A DNA stretch of 6,592 nt from Lysobacterales bacterium (GTDB taxonomy: Bacteria > Pseudomonadota > Gammaproteobacteria > Xanthomonadales > SZUA-36). A program made the translations under genes and the position numbers. This document shows positions 1-6,429 of the stretch, piece after piece (position 1 is the first letter of the stretch; each line of letters opens with the position of its first letter). The notes below the pieces were generated by a model that was given only the letters and a program-made list of their open reading frames with translations, ran no database searches and was not told the origin of the DNA. The stretch covers positions 1 to 6,592 of the forward strand of contig JARFQZ010000355.1 in assembly GCA_029287515.1 (NCBI GenBank). The letters are read 5' to 3'.

Positions 1-1
1 G

Positions 2-2104
2 CTGATCCGCAGCCACGTCGAGAACAAGCCCGGTGTGGATTCGGTGCAGGTGGATACGGCCACCGGCTATACCCGCATCATCTGGAAGCCCGAAAAGAAC
101 CGGTTGAGCAACCTGGCCGGGGCGCTGATGGAACTGGGGTACAAGCCCCACCTTCCGCTGGCGAGCGCCGAAGAGCAGGGGCGCCAGCAAGAACGCAGAG
201 ATTCAATGAAGCGTTTGGGCGTCGCCGGCCTGGGGATGATGCAGGTGATGATGTACGCGGTGGGCCTTTATGCCGGTGATGCGTTCGGGATCGACGTCGC
301 CGAACGCAGTTTCCTGGAATGGGTCAGTCTGCTGGTTACCTTGCCTGTCCTGATCTATTCAGGGCGCGTCTTTTTCGAGGGCGCTATCCGCAGCCTGAAG
401 GCCGGCAGCCCCGGTATGGACGTGCCCGTGGCCCTGGCCATCAGCCTGGCTTTTCTTGCCAGCTGTTACAACTTTTTCGCCGGCGCGGGTGAAGTGTGGT
501 TCGACTCGGTAGTGATGTTTATATTCTTTCTGTCACTCGGCCGGCACATCGAGATGGTGCTGCGGCACCGCAATCTGCAAGCGGGCACTGCGCTGGCACG
601 GCTGTTGCCGGAATGGGCCGTGCGCCTGACGGACAACGGAAGCGAGACCATTCCAGCCACTGACCTGGCCGATGGCGACCGGGTGCTGGTACGCACCGGT
701 GAAAGTTTTCCGGCCGATGGTCAACTGCTCCAGGGCGAGACGGAGGTCGACGAGGCGCTGCTGACCGGTGAATCACGGCCGGTGCCCCGAAGTGTGGGAG
801 AACAGGTTATTGCCGGCACCATCAACCTGACGCAGCCGGTGGAAATGACCGTCACCGCAAGCGGCCAGGAAACGACCGTTTCCGCACTCGGCCGATTGTT
901 GTTGCTGGCGCAATCAAGACGCCCGGAAAGCAGCGCCATTCCCTCATGGCTGGTTCCGGTGTTCATCGTTGCGGTGCTGATCATTGCCGCCGTGACCTGG
1001 ACAGGCTGGCAGTTCGTGGATCCGGACAGGGCGTTTTCCGCCATGCTCTCGGTGTTGGTGGCCAGTTGCCCCTGCGCGTTGTCGCTGGCCTTGCCGGTAG
1101 TTTACGCGGCCGCCAGCCGCCGCCTGCTGGACGATGGCATCCTGTTGACACGCGGGGAAGCACTGGCTGCCCTGACGCGCACGGACACCGTGGTTTTCGA
1201 CAAGACCGGGACCCTGACCCGTGGCCAGCCCGAGATTGCTTCGATGCAAGTCAATCCGGACCGGCCGGAAATCAGCCCGGAACAGGCCACGCAAATTGCT
1301 TCAGCGCTGGAGGCAAAGTCCGCCCACCCAATCGCACAGGCATTCCAGCCGGGACGACAAGGCCTGAATGGCGACAGACCGTTGCAGGCAGAGAATGTTT
1401 CAGTGCATGCAGCCAGTGGCTTGTCAGGCAGTCTGGGCGGCAAAACGTGGAAAATCGGCAAGGCAGAATTCGCCCTTGGTACCACTGCTCCGGAAAGTGA
1501 CGACACCATCTGGCTGTCTGACGACACCGGCTGGGTTGCCCGTTTTGAATTGCAGGACTCACTGCGCCAGGATGCCCATGAAACCGTTCAGCATCTGCAG
1601 GGGGAAGGTATGCAACTGGCGGTGCTTTCAGGGGACAGCAGCGACGCTGTCGGCCGGGTAGCTGACCGCCTGGGCATTGAAACCCGCGCCGCACGGCAGA
1701 CTCCTGAAATGAAACTGGCTGGCCTGGAAGAACTGCGGCAAGCCGGCCGGCACGTGCTGATGGTCGGCGACGGTGTCAATGACGCCCCCGTTCTGGCTGC
1801 GGCCGATGTCTCCATGACAGTCAAAGGCGGCGCCGAACTGGCCAACAGCGCGGCGGACATGATCCTGACGTCAGAATCCCTCGGGCTGGTCAGCAAAGCC
1901 ATCAGCACGGCACGGCGCACCCGGCAGTTGGTCAGGCAAAACCTGACCTGGGCGATCCTGTACAACACTTCAGTCATGCCGTTGGCGGTCTCGGGTCTGC
2001 TCAAACCGTGGATGGCTGCCCTCGGCATGTCTCTGAGTTCATTGCTAGTGGTCGCAAATGCGTCCAGGATGGTCAGAAGGAGAACGGAGAATACCGCCCC
2101 ATGA
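2..2104 (+). CDS. ccoI: CcoI/FixI-type P1B copper-translocating ATPase, 5'-truncated by the window edge
   Basis: This P-type ATPase moves Cu(I) across the inner membrane for assembly of the CuB centre of cbb3 oxidase. The frame is open to the window edge, so the GTG at 35 is internal. The first ~50 codons look like the second half of a heavy-metal-associated (HMA) domain (PGV...GY pattern); its CxxC would lie upstream. Visible motifs: Met-rich first membrane helix (GMMQVMM, ~236-256), actuator TGES (764-775), transmembrane CPC metal site (1067-1075), phosphorylation DKTGTLT (1199-1219), nucleotide-binding HP (1325-1330), hinge GDGVND (1766-1783), and the late-helix YN and MSLSS residues (~1960-2050) typical of the Cu(I) P1B-1 class. 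About eight hydrophobic segments are present. CcoI is preferred over a detoxifying CopA because ccoS follows with an ATGA overlap. Family is certain; the CcoI role is very likely. Confidence 0.94.
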   Translation: MIRSHVENKPGVDSVQVDTATGYTRIIWKPEKNRLSNLAGALMELGYKPHLPLASAEEQGRQQERRDSMKRLGVAGLGMMQVMMYAVGLYAGDAFGIDVAERSFLEWVSLLVTLPVLIYSGRVFFEGAIRSLKAGSPGMDVPVALAISLAFLASCYNFFAGAGEVWFDSVVMFIFFLSLGRHIEMVLRHRNLQAGTALARLLPEWAVRLTDNGSETIPATDLADGDRVLVRTGESFPADGQLLQGETEVDEALLTGESRPVPRSVGEQVIAGTINLTQPVEMTVTASGQETTVSALGRLLLLAQSRRPESSAIPSWLVPVFIVAVLIIAAVTWTGWQFVDPDRAFSAMLSVLVASCPCALSLALPVVYAAASRRLLDDGILLTRGEALAALTRTDTVVFDKTGTLTRGQPEIASMQVNPDRPEISPEQATQIASALEAKSAHPIAQAFQPGRQGLNGDRPLQAENVSVHAASGLSGSLGGKTWKIGKAEFALGTTAPESDDTIWLSDDTGWVARFELQDSLRQDAHETVQHLQGEGMQLAVLSGDSSDAVGRVADRLGIETRAARQTPEMKLAGLEELRQAGRHVLMVGDGVNDAPVLAAADVSMTVKGGAELANSAADMILTSESLGLVSKAISTARRTRQLVRQNLTWAILYNTSVMPLAVSGLLKPWMAALGMSLSSLLVVANASRMVRRRTENTAP

Positions 2105-2295
2105 AAATGCTTTACGTGCTGATACCGCTCGCGCTGATGTTGCTGGCGGTGGCCGTCTGGGCCCTGGTCTGGGCGATCAGGTCCGGCCAGTTTGATGATC
2201 TGGAGTCGCACGGCTGGAGCGTGGTGCTGGATGACGATCAAAAGCCCCCGCCTCATCCGGACGACGAAGACGAGGGAAGCCGTGATGAACCCTGA
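2101..2295 (+). CDS. ccoS: cbb3-type cytochrome oxidase assembly protein CcoS
   Basis: This is a 64-residue single-span membrane protein needed for maturation of cbb3 oxidase; family knowledge links it to cofactor insertion into CcoN. One N-terminal hydrophobic helix (residues ~4-26) is followed by the family signature of SGQFDDLE with a downstream G-W (residues 28-39), then a hydrophilic, Asp/Glu- and Pro-rich tail. The size is usual for CcoS. The start is the ATG overlapping the ccoI stop (ATGA), with GGAG at 2086-2089 eleven bases upstream. Earlier in-frame starts would lie inside ccoI and are not credible. Coupling to ccoI is expected. The acidic tail is the variable part of the family. 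Confidence 0.94.
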   Translation: MKMLYVLIPLALMLLAVAVWALVWAIRSGQFDDLESHGWSVVLDDDQKPPPHPDDEDEGSRDEP

Positions 2296-2995
2296 AACCC
2301 TGATGATGGAGCCGGCCGTGTTGACCACGGCGTTCCTGGCAGGGCTGCTTGGCAGCGGGCATTGTTTCGGAATGTGTGGCGGAATCGCCGCAGGCCTGGG
2401 CGCCATGTCGAAGGGCAGGGCAGTTGTGCCCGCACTCCAGTTTAACCTGGCGCGACTGGCGAGTTACGCGGTATTGGGCGTGGTAGCGGCTGCCGTACTG
2501 GGCGGCGTTTCCGGCCTGATGCCCATTGCCCGGTGGCTGCGGCTATTGACTGCCTTCATGATCATGATGATTGGCTTGAAGTTCCTGTTCAATTTCCGCG
2601 GCGTGGAATTCATCGAGCGCGGAGGGGCAGGGTTGTGGAAAAAAATCATGCCGCTGGCGTTGAAAGCGGGAAATCGCCAGGACACGCTGGGGCGGATCAG
2701 TCTGGGGGCTCTCTGGGGACTGATTCCCTGCGGCCTGGTTTACTCAGTGCTGATGACTGCGGCCTCCACCGCCAATCCCGCCACAGGAGCTCTGACGATG
2801 CTGGCCTTTGGCGCCGGCACACTGCCGGCAATGCTTGGGCTCACGGTTGCGGCGCCTGCACTCGCTTCATTTCTCGAGGATCTTATGGTTCGCAGGCTGA
2901 TCGGTTTCGCCCTGGTGGTGCTCGCCATCTGGACCATCCTGATGATGTGGGGCGCAATGAGCCAGGGCGGGGGGATGAATCATGCGCATCACTAG
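2285..2995 (+). CDS. TauE/SafE-family (DsbD_2-type) membrane protein of the cco cluster
   Basis: This 236-residue polytopic inner-membrane protein belongs to the group annotated as sulfite exporter TauE/SafE or cytochrome c biogenesis transmembrane region (DsbD_2). Motifs seen: GSGHCFGMCGG (residues 23-33, with H26, C27, M30, C31), FNLARLASY (53-61), LIPCGLVYS (146-154) and FGAGTLPAM (175-183), within about six hydrophobic segments. The paired Cys/His/Met residues in the membrane suggest metal or thiol chemistry rather than sulfite export; that is inference. It ends in MNHAHH, a possible soft-metal ligand tail. The ATG at 2285 follows GAGGGA (2272-2277) at a good distance and overlaps ccoS by 11 nt, so it is translationally coupled. 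GTG 2282 or ATG 2303/2306 are alternatives. From memory, such a gene often follows ccoIS in Pseudomonas and relatives. The precise function is not established here. Confidence 0.87.
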   Translation: MNPETLMMEPAVLTTAFLAGLLGSGHCFGMCGGIAAGLGAMSKGRAVVPALQFNLARLASYAVLGVVAAAVLGGVSGLMPIARWLRLLTAFMIMMIGLKFLFNFRGVEFIERGGAGLWKKIMPLALKAGNRQDTLGRISLGALWGLIPCGLVYSVLMTAASTANPATGALTMLAFGAGTLPAMLGLTVAAPALASFLEDLMVRRLIGFALVVLAIWTILMMWGAMSQGGGMNHAHH

Positions 2996-3038
2996 CCAGA
3001 TTCGCGGCGAAAACTGCCACATGTGCTTCAAAAGGTGA
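2982..3038 (+). CDS. possible 18-residue CxxC micro-ORF (speculative)
   Basis: An ATG inside the last codons of the TauE/SafE-like gene, in another frame, opens an 18-codon ORF that ends in TGA at 3036-3038. The peptide has a Cys-His-Met-Cys cluster at residues 12-15 and a basic C-terminus. A G-rich run (2968-2975) precedes the ATG and could act as a ribosome binding site, but it also encodes the Gly-rich end of the upstream protein. A 12-bp hairpin starts 24 nt after the stop, ahead of the next gene. The arrangement resembles a metal-sensing leader peptide, but an ORF this short arises easily by chance. Confidence 0.2.
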   Translation: MRITSQIRGENCHMCFKR

Positions 3039-3062
3039 TTGAAAATGTGTCGGTCCATGACA

Positions 3063-3092
3063 TTTGATTGGGTTAGAATAAACCCAGTTAAA
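3063..3092 (+). promoter_or_regulatory. 12-bp hairpin in the leader of the outer-membrane protein gene
   Basis: The arms 3063-3074 and 3081-3092 pair over 12 positions (ten Watson-Crick, two G-T) around a 6-nt loop. The core TGGGTT/AACCCA is perfect. The 3' arm ends in an A run, not a T run, so it is not a standard + strand intrinsic terminator. A TAGAAT hexamer (3074-3079) lies across the loop and could be a -10 box with no good -35. Possible roles are an mRNA-stabilising or attenuating leader structure, or an operator over a promoter. The pairing is seen; the role is unknown. Confidence 0.4.
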
Positions 3093-3113
3093 AAACCTGA
3101 TTGAGGATCTGAA

Positions 3114-3956
3114 ATGATCAAAACTCTAGCGTTCGGTATGACCTCCCTGGTTTTATTGGTGACCTCCGCGCCAGCTCTCGCCCAGGACTACGAATACCAC
3201 CCGGCGCTTTCTGACAATTTCACCGCCAGCATCGGCTGGATGAGATCCAACAATTCGTTCAAGGCAGAGGCCGAAACACTGGGGGATGATGAAAGCACGT
3301 ATGTCGATTTTCAGGACAGCCTGGGAGTGGACGGTCATAGCACGCTGTGGAATGCGCAGCTTCGCTATAAATTCGGCCGTGAAAGAAAGTGGTCGGTAGC
3401 CGGGCAGTTCTTCAGCAACAAGGCCGATGGCGAAGCCATTCTCACCAAAGACGTCGAGTGGGACGGCGACATTTTCCGCGAAGGCAGCCTTGTCGGTGGT
3501 GGTGTCAAGATGCAAATCACGCGCCTGTTCTTTGGCAGGAGTCTGATCAAGAACAAGCAGCACGATTTTGGCATTGGAGCGGGCGTACACAATCTTGACG
3601 TGGAAGCATATATCGAAGGCAATATCGCCAAAAATGAAGGTGATTTTGAATACTCTTACGACGATGTCGGTTTCAGCCAGATCCTGCCCAATATCGGCGC
3701 CTGGTATAACTTTTCGCCGGCCAGGCGCTGGCTGATTCACGCGCGGGTAGACTGGATCAGCGCAGACGTCGGTGATTACGATGGAACCATGTGGAATACA
3801 ACCGTTGGGGTGAATTTCCAGGCCTGGCGCCATGTGGGCTTCGATGTTTACTGGCAGTATTTCAACCTGAATGGCGGAGCCGAAAAAGACGACTGGAGGG
3901 GCAGCCTGGACATGACTTACAGCGGCCCGGTCGTCGCAATGACATTCGCCTGGTAA
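3114..3956 (+). CDS. secreted, probably outer-membrane beta-barrel protein of unknown function
   Basis: I do not recognise the gene. The 280-residue product has a clear Sec signal peptide: Lys-3, a hydrophobic core, and an Ala-Leu-Ala site with cleavage likely after residue 23. The mature part lacks long hydrophobic helices and is rich in Tyr, Trp, Phe and Gly, with alternating polar and hydrophobic stretches (for example 78-101, 190-216, 226-251). The chain ends in Phe-Ala-Trp, the aromatic C-terminus recognised by the BAM machinery. This fits an outer-membrane barrel of roughly 8-12 strands. Acidic segments (57-73, 112-119, 176-184) could be loops. The ATG at 3114 follows GAGG (3103-3106) by 7 nt. 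It sits between the oxidase assembly genes and a CcoA-like importer, so a role in copper passage or envelope function during respiration is possible but is context only. Confidence 0.77.
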   Translation: MIKTLAFGMTSLVLLVTSAPALAQDYEYHPALSDNFTASIGWMRSNNSFKAEAETLGDDESTYVDFQDSLGVDGHSTLWNAQLRYKFGRERKWSVAGQFFSNKADGEAILTKDVEWDGDIFREGSLVGGGVKMQITRLFFGRSLIKNKQHDFGIGAGVHNLDVEAYIEGNIAKNEGDFEYSYDDVGFSQILPNIGAWYNFSPARRWLIHARVDWISADVGDYDGTMWNTTVGVNFQAWRHVGFDVYWQYFNLNGGAEKDDWRGSLDMTYSGPVVAMTFAW

Positions 3957-3968
3957 GGCCCGGATATC

Positions 3969-4011
3969 CGCGGTAATACGAACCGCGACCTTTCGCTCAG
4001 CTCAATGAGCG
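3969..4011 (+). terminator. two tandem hairpins between the barrel gene and the MFS gene
   Basis: Hairpin 1 pairs CGCGGT (3969-3974) with ACCGCG (3982-3987) around 7 nt, followed by a short ACCTTT. Hairpin 2 pairs CGCTCA (3994-3999) with TGAGCG (4006-4011) around 6 nt. Both stems are perfect over 6 bp and GC-rich. There is no real T run, so this would be a weak or partial terminator, or an mRNA processing or stability element in an 82-nt gap. The repeats are directly visible; the function is inferred. Confidence 0.35.
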
Positions 4012-4038
4012 TCCGCTGATGTTGCAGGCGCCAATCCA

Positions 4039-5229
4039 ATGAGGCACAAGCCGCCAACCGTTTGGCGCCTGATGATCGCCTACTCGCTGATGATGGCCGG
4101 CACCTCCCTGATGGTGTTGCTGGCAGGCATTATCGGCACCGGGTTCGCCCCTTCCACCGACCTGGCTACCTTGCCGATTGCGTTGGTCGTTGTCGGTGTG
4201 GCCAGTTCAACGCTTCCAACCGGGAAACTGCTGCACCGTTTTGGCAGAAGACGGGTATTCATCGCCTATGGTTTCGTTGCGATCGCAGCGGCCCTGCTCG
4301 CCATGCAAAGCCTGGTCAGCGATACTTTTACGGGTTTCTGCCTGGCCGCGTTCATGATGGGCTGGTCAGGTGCTGCCGGTCACCAGTACCGGTTCGCGGC
4401 GCTCGAATCCGTACCGCCTGAAAAAGCGGCGAAAGCAACGTCGTTTTTACTGCTTGGCGGCATCCTGGCGGCTTTTGTCGGCCCGGAACTCGCCGTGCGG
4501 GGCAGGGCTCTGTTCGGCACCGAGTACGCCGGCTCCTTTCTCCTGCTGGCTGGCAGCTATCTTGCAGGCTTGCTGATTATCAGCCAATACCGGGACACCG
4601 TAATATTGGAGAACGAGCATTCGTCGTCCGGACGCCCGCTTTTTCAAATACTCAGGTCCCACGTCATCATCCTTGCCATCTGCGCGGCTGCGCTGGGGTA
4701 CGGGATCATGAGTTTCATCATGACCGCCACGCCGATCAGCATGCATGCTCACGCCGGCCATAGCCTGGACGCAACCAAGTTCGTCATCCAGTCCCACATA
4801 GCCGCCATGTACTTGCCGTCACTCGTATTTGCCTGGCTCGCCGCAAAGATCGGTTTCAAGGGGATGTTGTGGACCGGTGTCGCTGTTTACGTCGCCTGCC
4901 TGGGAATCGCGGCCCTGAACACAGATTTCCTGAACTACTGGCTGGCCCTGATTCTGCTGGGAATAGGGTGGAATTTCCTTTTTCTCAGCGGGACCAATCT
5001 TCTACCACGCGGGTACCGTCCGGAGGAGAGATTCCGGGTGCAGTCAGCCAATGATTTCCTGGTGTTTTCAATCCAGGCCGTTGCGTCATTGAGTTCCGGT
5101 TGGTTCCTGTTTCACTGGCAATGGGAAGGGGTGCTTCTCGCATGCGTTCCTTTGCTCGCAGGATTCTGCCTGGTCATGTGGATTGTTGCGAGATCGGGCA
5201 CAGTGCTGGAAGTAAACCGCCAGTCGTGA
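4039..5229 (+). CDS. ccoA: CcoA-like MFS transporter, probable copper importer for cbb3 oxidase biogenesis
   Basis: This 396-residue inner-membrane protein has about 12 hydrophobic segments and the MFS loop signature GKLLHRFGRRR (residues 62-72). In the middle of the chain are MSFIM (M224, M228) and HIAAM (H253, M257), 29 residues apart. These match the MxxxM and HxxxM motifs described for Rhodobacter capsulatus CcoA, the copper importer that supplies cbb3 oxidase (CalT family). Between them is a Met/His cluster MHAHAGH (235-241). The GWNFLF (310-315) and ANDFLVF (337-343) segments are also characteristic of this MFS group. The linkage to ccoI and ccoS strengthens the call; in R. capsulatus, as I recall, ccoA is not beside the cco genes. 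The ATG at 4039 has only a weak AGG (4026-4028) upstream. A drug-exporting MFS is the main alternative, and the motifs argue against it. Confidence 0.83.
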   Translation: MRHKPPTVWRLMIAYSLMMAGTSLMVLLAGIIGTGFAPSTDLATLPIALVVVGVASSTLPTGKLLHRFGRRRVFIAYGFVAIAAALLAMQSLVSDTFTGFCLAAFMMGWSGAAGHQYRFAALESVPPEKAAKATSFLLLGGILAAFVGPELAVRGRALFGTEYAGSFLLLAGSYLAGLLIISQYRDTVILENEHSSSGRPLFQILRSHVIILAICAAALGYGIMSFIMTATPISMHAHAGHSLDATKFVIQSHIAAMYLPSLVFAWLAAKIGFKGMLWTGVAVYVACLGIAALNTDFLNYWLALILLGIGWNFLFLSGTNLLPRGYRPEERFRVQSANDFLVFSIQAVASLSSGWFLFHWQWEGVLLACVPLLAGFCLVMWIVARSGTVLEVNRQS

Positions 5230-5256
5230 TTGAATAAAATTTGAAACGGAGACAAC

Positions 5257-5263
5257 AGGAGAG
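5257..5263 (+). promoter_or_regulatory. strong ribosome binding site of the AI-2E family gene
   Basis: AGGAGAG lies 6 nt before the ATG at 5270 in the 40-nt gap after the MFS gene. It fixes that ATG as the start over the in-frame ATG at 5291. I saw no convincing -35/-10 pair in the gap, so co-transcription with the MFS gene is plausible. Confidence 0.7.
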
Positions 5264-5269
5264 ACCGTT

Positions 5270-6385
5270 ATGTCAGAAGATCAATCTGCTATGTCAACGC
5301 AGGCTTTCAGTAAGAACGCCATTAACGCCGCAATTCAAATCGGCCTGTTGTTTCTTTTGGCCGCATGGTGCTTGACTATCATCAAACCCTTCGTTGGCCT
5401 GGTAGCCTGGGCGACAATCATTGCGGTCGCACTTTATCCCGTGCAGCAGAAACTTTCGGGTGCACTGGGCGGCAAGGAAAAACTATCGGTGGCCATAATC
5501 GTCATCATTTTCCTGTCCATTCTGATCGTGCCGGCCTGGCAATTGACCAGTTCAAGTATCGAGAGCGCACAGGGCCTGGCGCAGTCACTGGAAGAGGGCA
5601 CTCTGCAAGTACCGCCGCCCAATGAAAAAGTAGCGGAATGGCCCCTGGTAGGCGAGCGGATCAACAAGGTGTGGGGCGAGGCGGCCAGCAACCTGGAGGC
5701 CACTCTGCAAAAGCACCATGACCAGGTCAAGGCGTTCAGTAGCTGGTTGCTCAAGAAGGTGGCCGGCACCACGATGGGGTTGCTGGGCTTCATTGTGTCG
5801 ATACTGATTTCCGGGGCCCTGATGTTATCGGCCAACGCCAGCTACGAGGCTACCAAGCGTATCGGGCGACGGCTTGGCGGGGACAAGGGTGAGAGCTTTG
5901 CCGACCTCACGGTTGCCACGATCCGAAGCGTCGCGAAAGGCGTTCTCGGCGTCGCTTTCATCCAGACCGCGCTGGCAACGATTGGCCTGGTCGTCATGGA
6001 TGTGCCCGCCGCCGGAATCTGGGCGATGATTATTCTCTTCCTGTGCATCGCCCAACTGCCTCCAACGCTTATACTTATTCCGATCGCCCTCTGGGTGTTT
6101 TCAGTAGCGGAGCCGCTACCTGCCACTATTTTCCTCGTTTACTCGGTCGTCGTCGGCATAAGCGATACATTCCTGAAGCCGCTGCTGTTGGGTCGCGGGG
6201 TAGAAGTTCCGATGCTGGTCATTTTACTCGGCGCCATCGGCGGAATGATTACATCCGGTATCATCGGGTTGTTCTTTGGCGCCGTCATCCTGGCGCTGGG
6301 ATACCAGCTTTACATTTTCTGGGTGACCGAAGGCGAAGGCAGGGTAGCGCTGGAACACAGTAAAGAAACCCAGGAGGCCTCCTGA
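5270..6385 (+). CDS. AI-2E/PerM-family transporter-like membrane protein
   Basis: This 371-residue integral inner-membrane protein belongs to the AI-2E family (PF01594, which includes TqsA, PerM, YhhT and YdiK). The layout matches: paired N-terminal helices (residues ~22-57), a third at ~72-90, a hydrophilic central domain (~95-160), a helix at ~165-187, then a cluster of helices (~222-350). The C-terminal signature KPLLLGRGVEVPM followed by LGAIGG (residues 303-325), and GIIGLFFGAVILAL (330-343), is characteristic. Members export varied small molecules or cations; AI-2 export is shown for few of them, so the substrate here is unknown. The start has a strong ribosome binding site. The gene lies 40 nt after the ccoA-like gene on the same strand, and a functional link is not evident. 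The length is normal and the frame is intact. Confidence 0.9.
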   Translation: MSEDQSAMSTQAFSKNAINAAIQIGLLFLLAAWCLTIIKPFVGLVAWATIIAVALYPVQQKLSGALGGKEKLSVAIIVIIFLSILIVPAWQLTSSSIESAQGLAQSLEEGTLQVPPPNEKVAEWPLVGERINKVWGEAASNLEATLQKHHDQVKAFSSWLLKKVAGTTMGLLGFIVSILISGALMLSANASYEATKRIGRRLGGDKGESFADLTVATIRSVAKGVLGVAFIQTALATIGLVVMDVPAAGIWAMIILFLCIAQLPPTLILIPIALWVFSVAEPLPATIFLVYSVVVGISDTFLKPLLLGRGVEVPMLVILLGAIGGMITSGIIGLFFGAVILALGYQLYIFWVTEGEGRVALEHSKETQEAS

Positions 6386-6403
6386 TCCGCAGAACGTACT
6401 GAC

Positions 6404-6422
6404 TGATATAATTGCGTATAAT
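6404..6422 (+). promoter_or_regulatory. promoter region with two consensus -10 boxes ahead of the lipoprotein gene
   Basis: An extended -10 element TGATATAAT (6404-6412) and a second exact TATAAT (6417-6422) lie ten bases apart in an AT-rich island (about 7 G/C in 6404-6440) inside GC-rich DNA. Neither has a good -35. The first would start transcripts near 6419. The second would start near 6429-6430, exactly at the proposed ATG. Confidence 0.55.
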
Positions 6423-6429
6423 GTATATT

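Noticed and set aside
35..37. GTG as the start of the ATPase gene
   Set aside because: The frame is open upstream to the window edge and the codons before it continue an HMA-domain pattern; the gene is cut by the window.
2008..2100. Upstream in-frame GTG start for ccoS
   Set aside because: This lies inside the conserved C-terminal helices of ccoI; the ATGA overlap and the CcoS N-terminus fix the start at 2101.
2192..2284. Longer N-terminus for the TauE/SafE-like protein
   Set aside because: It would run through most of ccoS, lacks family similarity, and the ATG at 2285 has a good ribosome binding site and the expected family start.
1588..2406. Long minus-strand open frame (272 codons) across ccoI, ccoS and the TauE-like gene
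   Set aside because: It crosses three well-supported genes, its product is low-complexity Arg/Pro/Ser-rich, and it has no recognisable domain; typical antisense shadow in GC-rich DNA.
3064..3078. FNR/Anr-type box before the barrel gene (TTGAT half-site)
   Set aside because: Only the left half matches TTGAT-N4-ATCAA; the right half is TTAGA-like. No complete site was seen in the window.
3153..3833. Minus-strand open frame (226 codons) opposite the barrel gene
   Set aside because: The + strand frame has a signal peptide, ribosome binding site and aromatic C-terminus; the antisense frame has none of these.
5235..5240. TAAAAT as a -10 box for the AI-2E family gene
   Set aside because: No acceptable -35 at 16-18 bp and no TGn extension; left out as a promoter.
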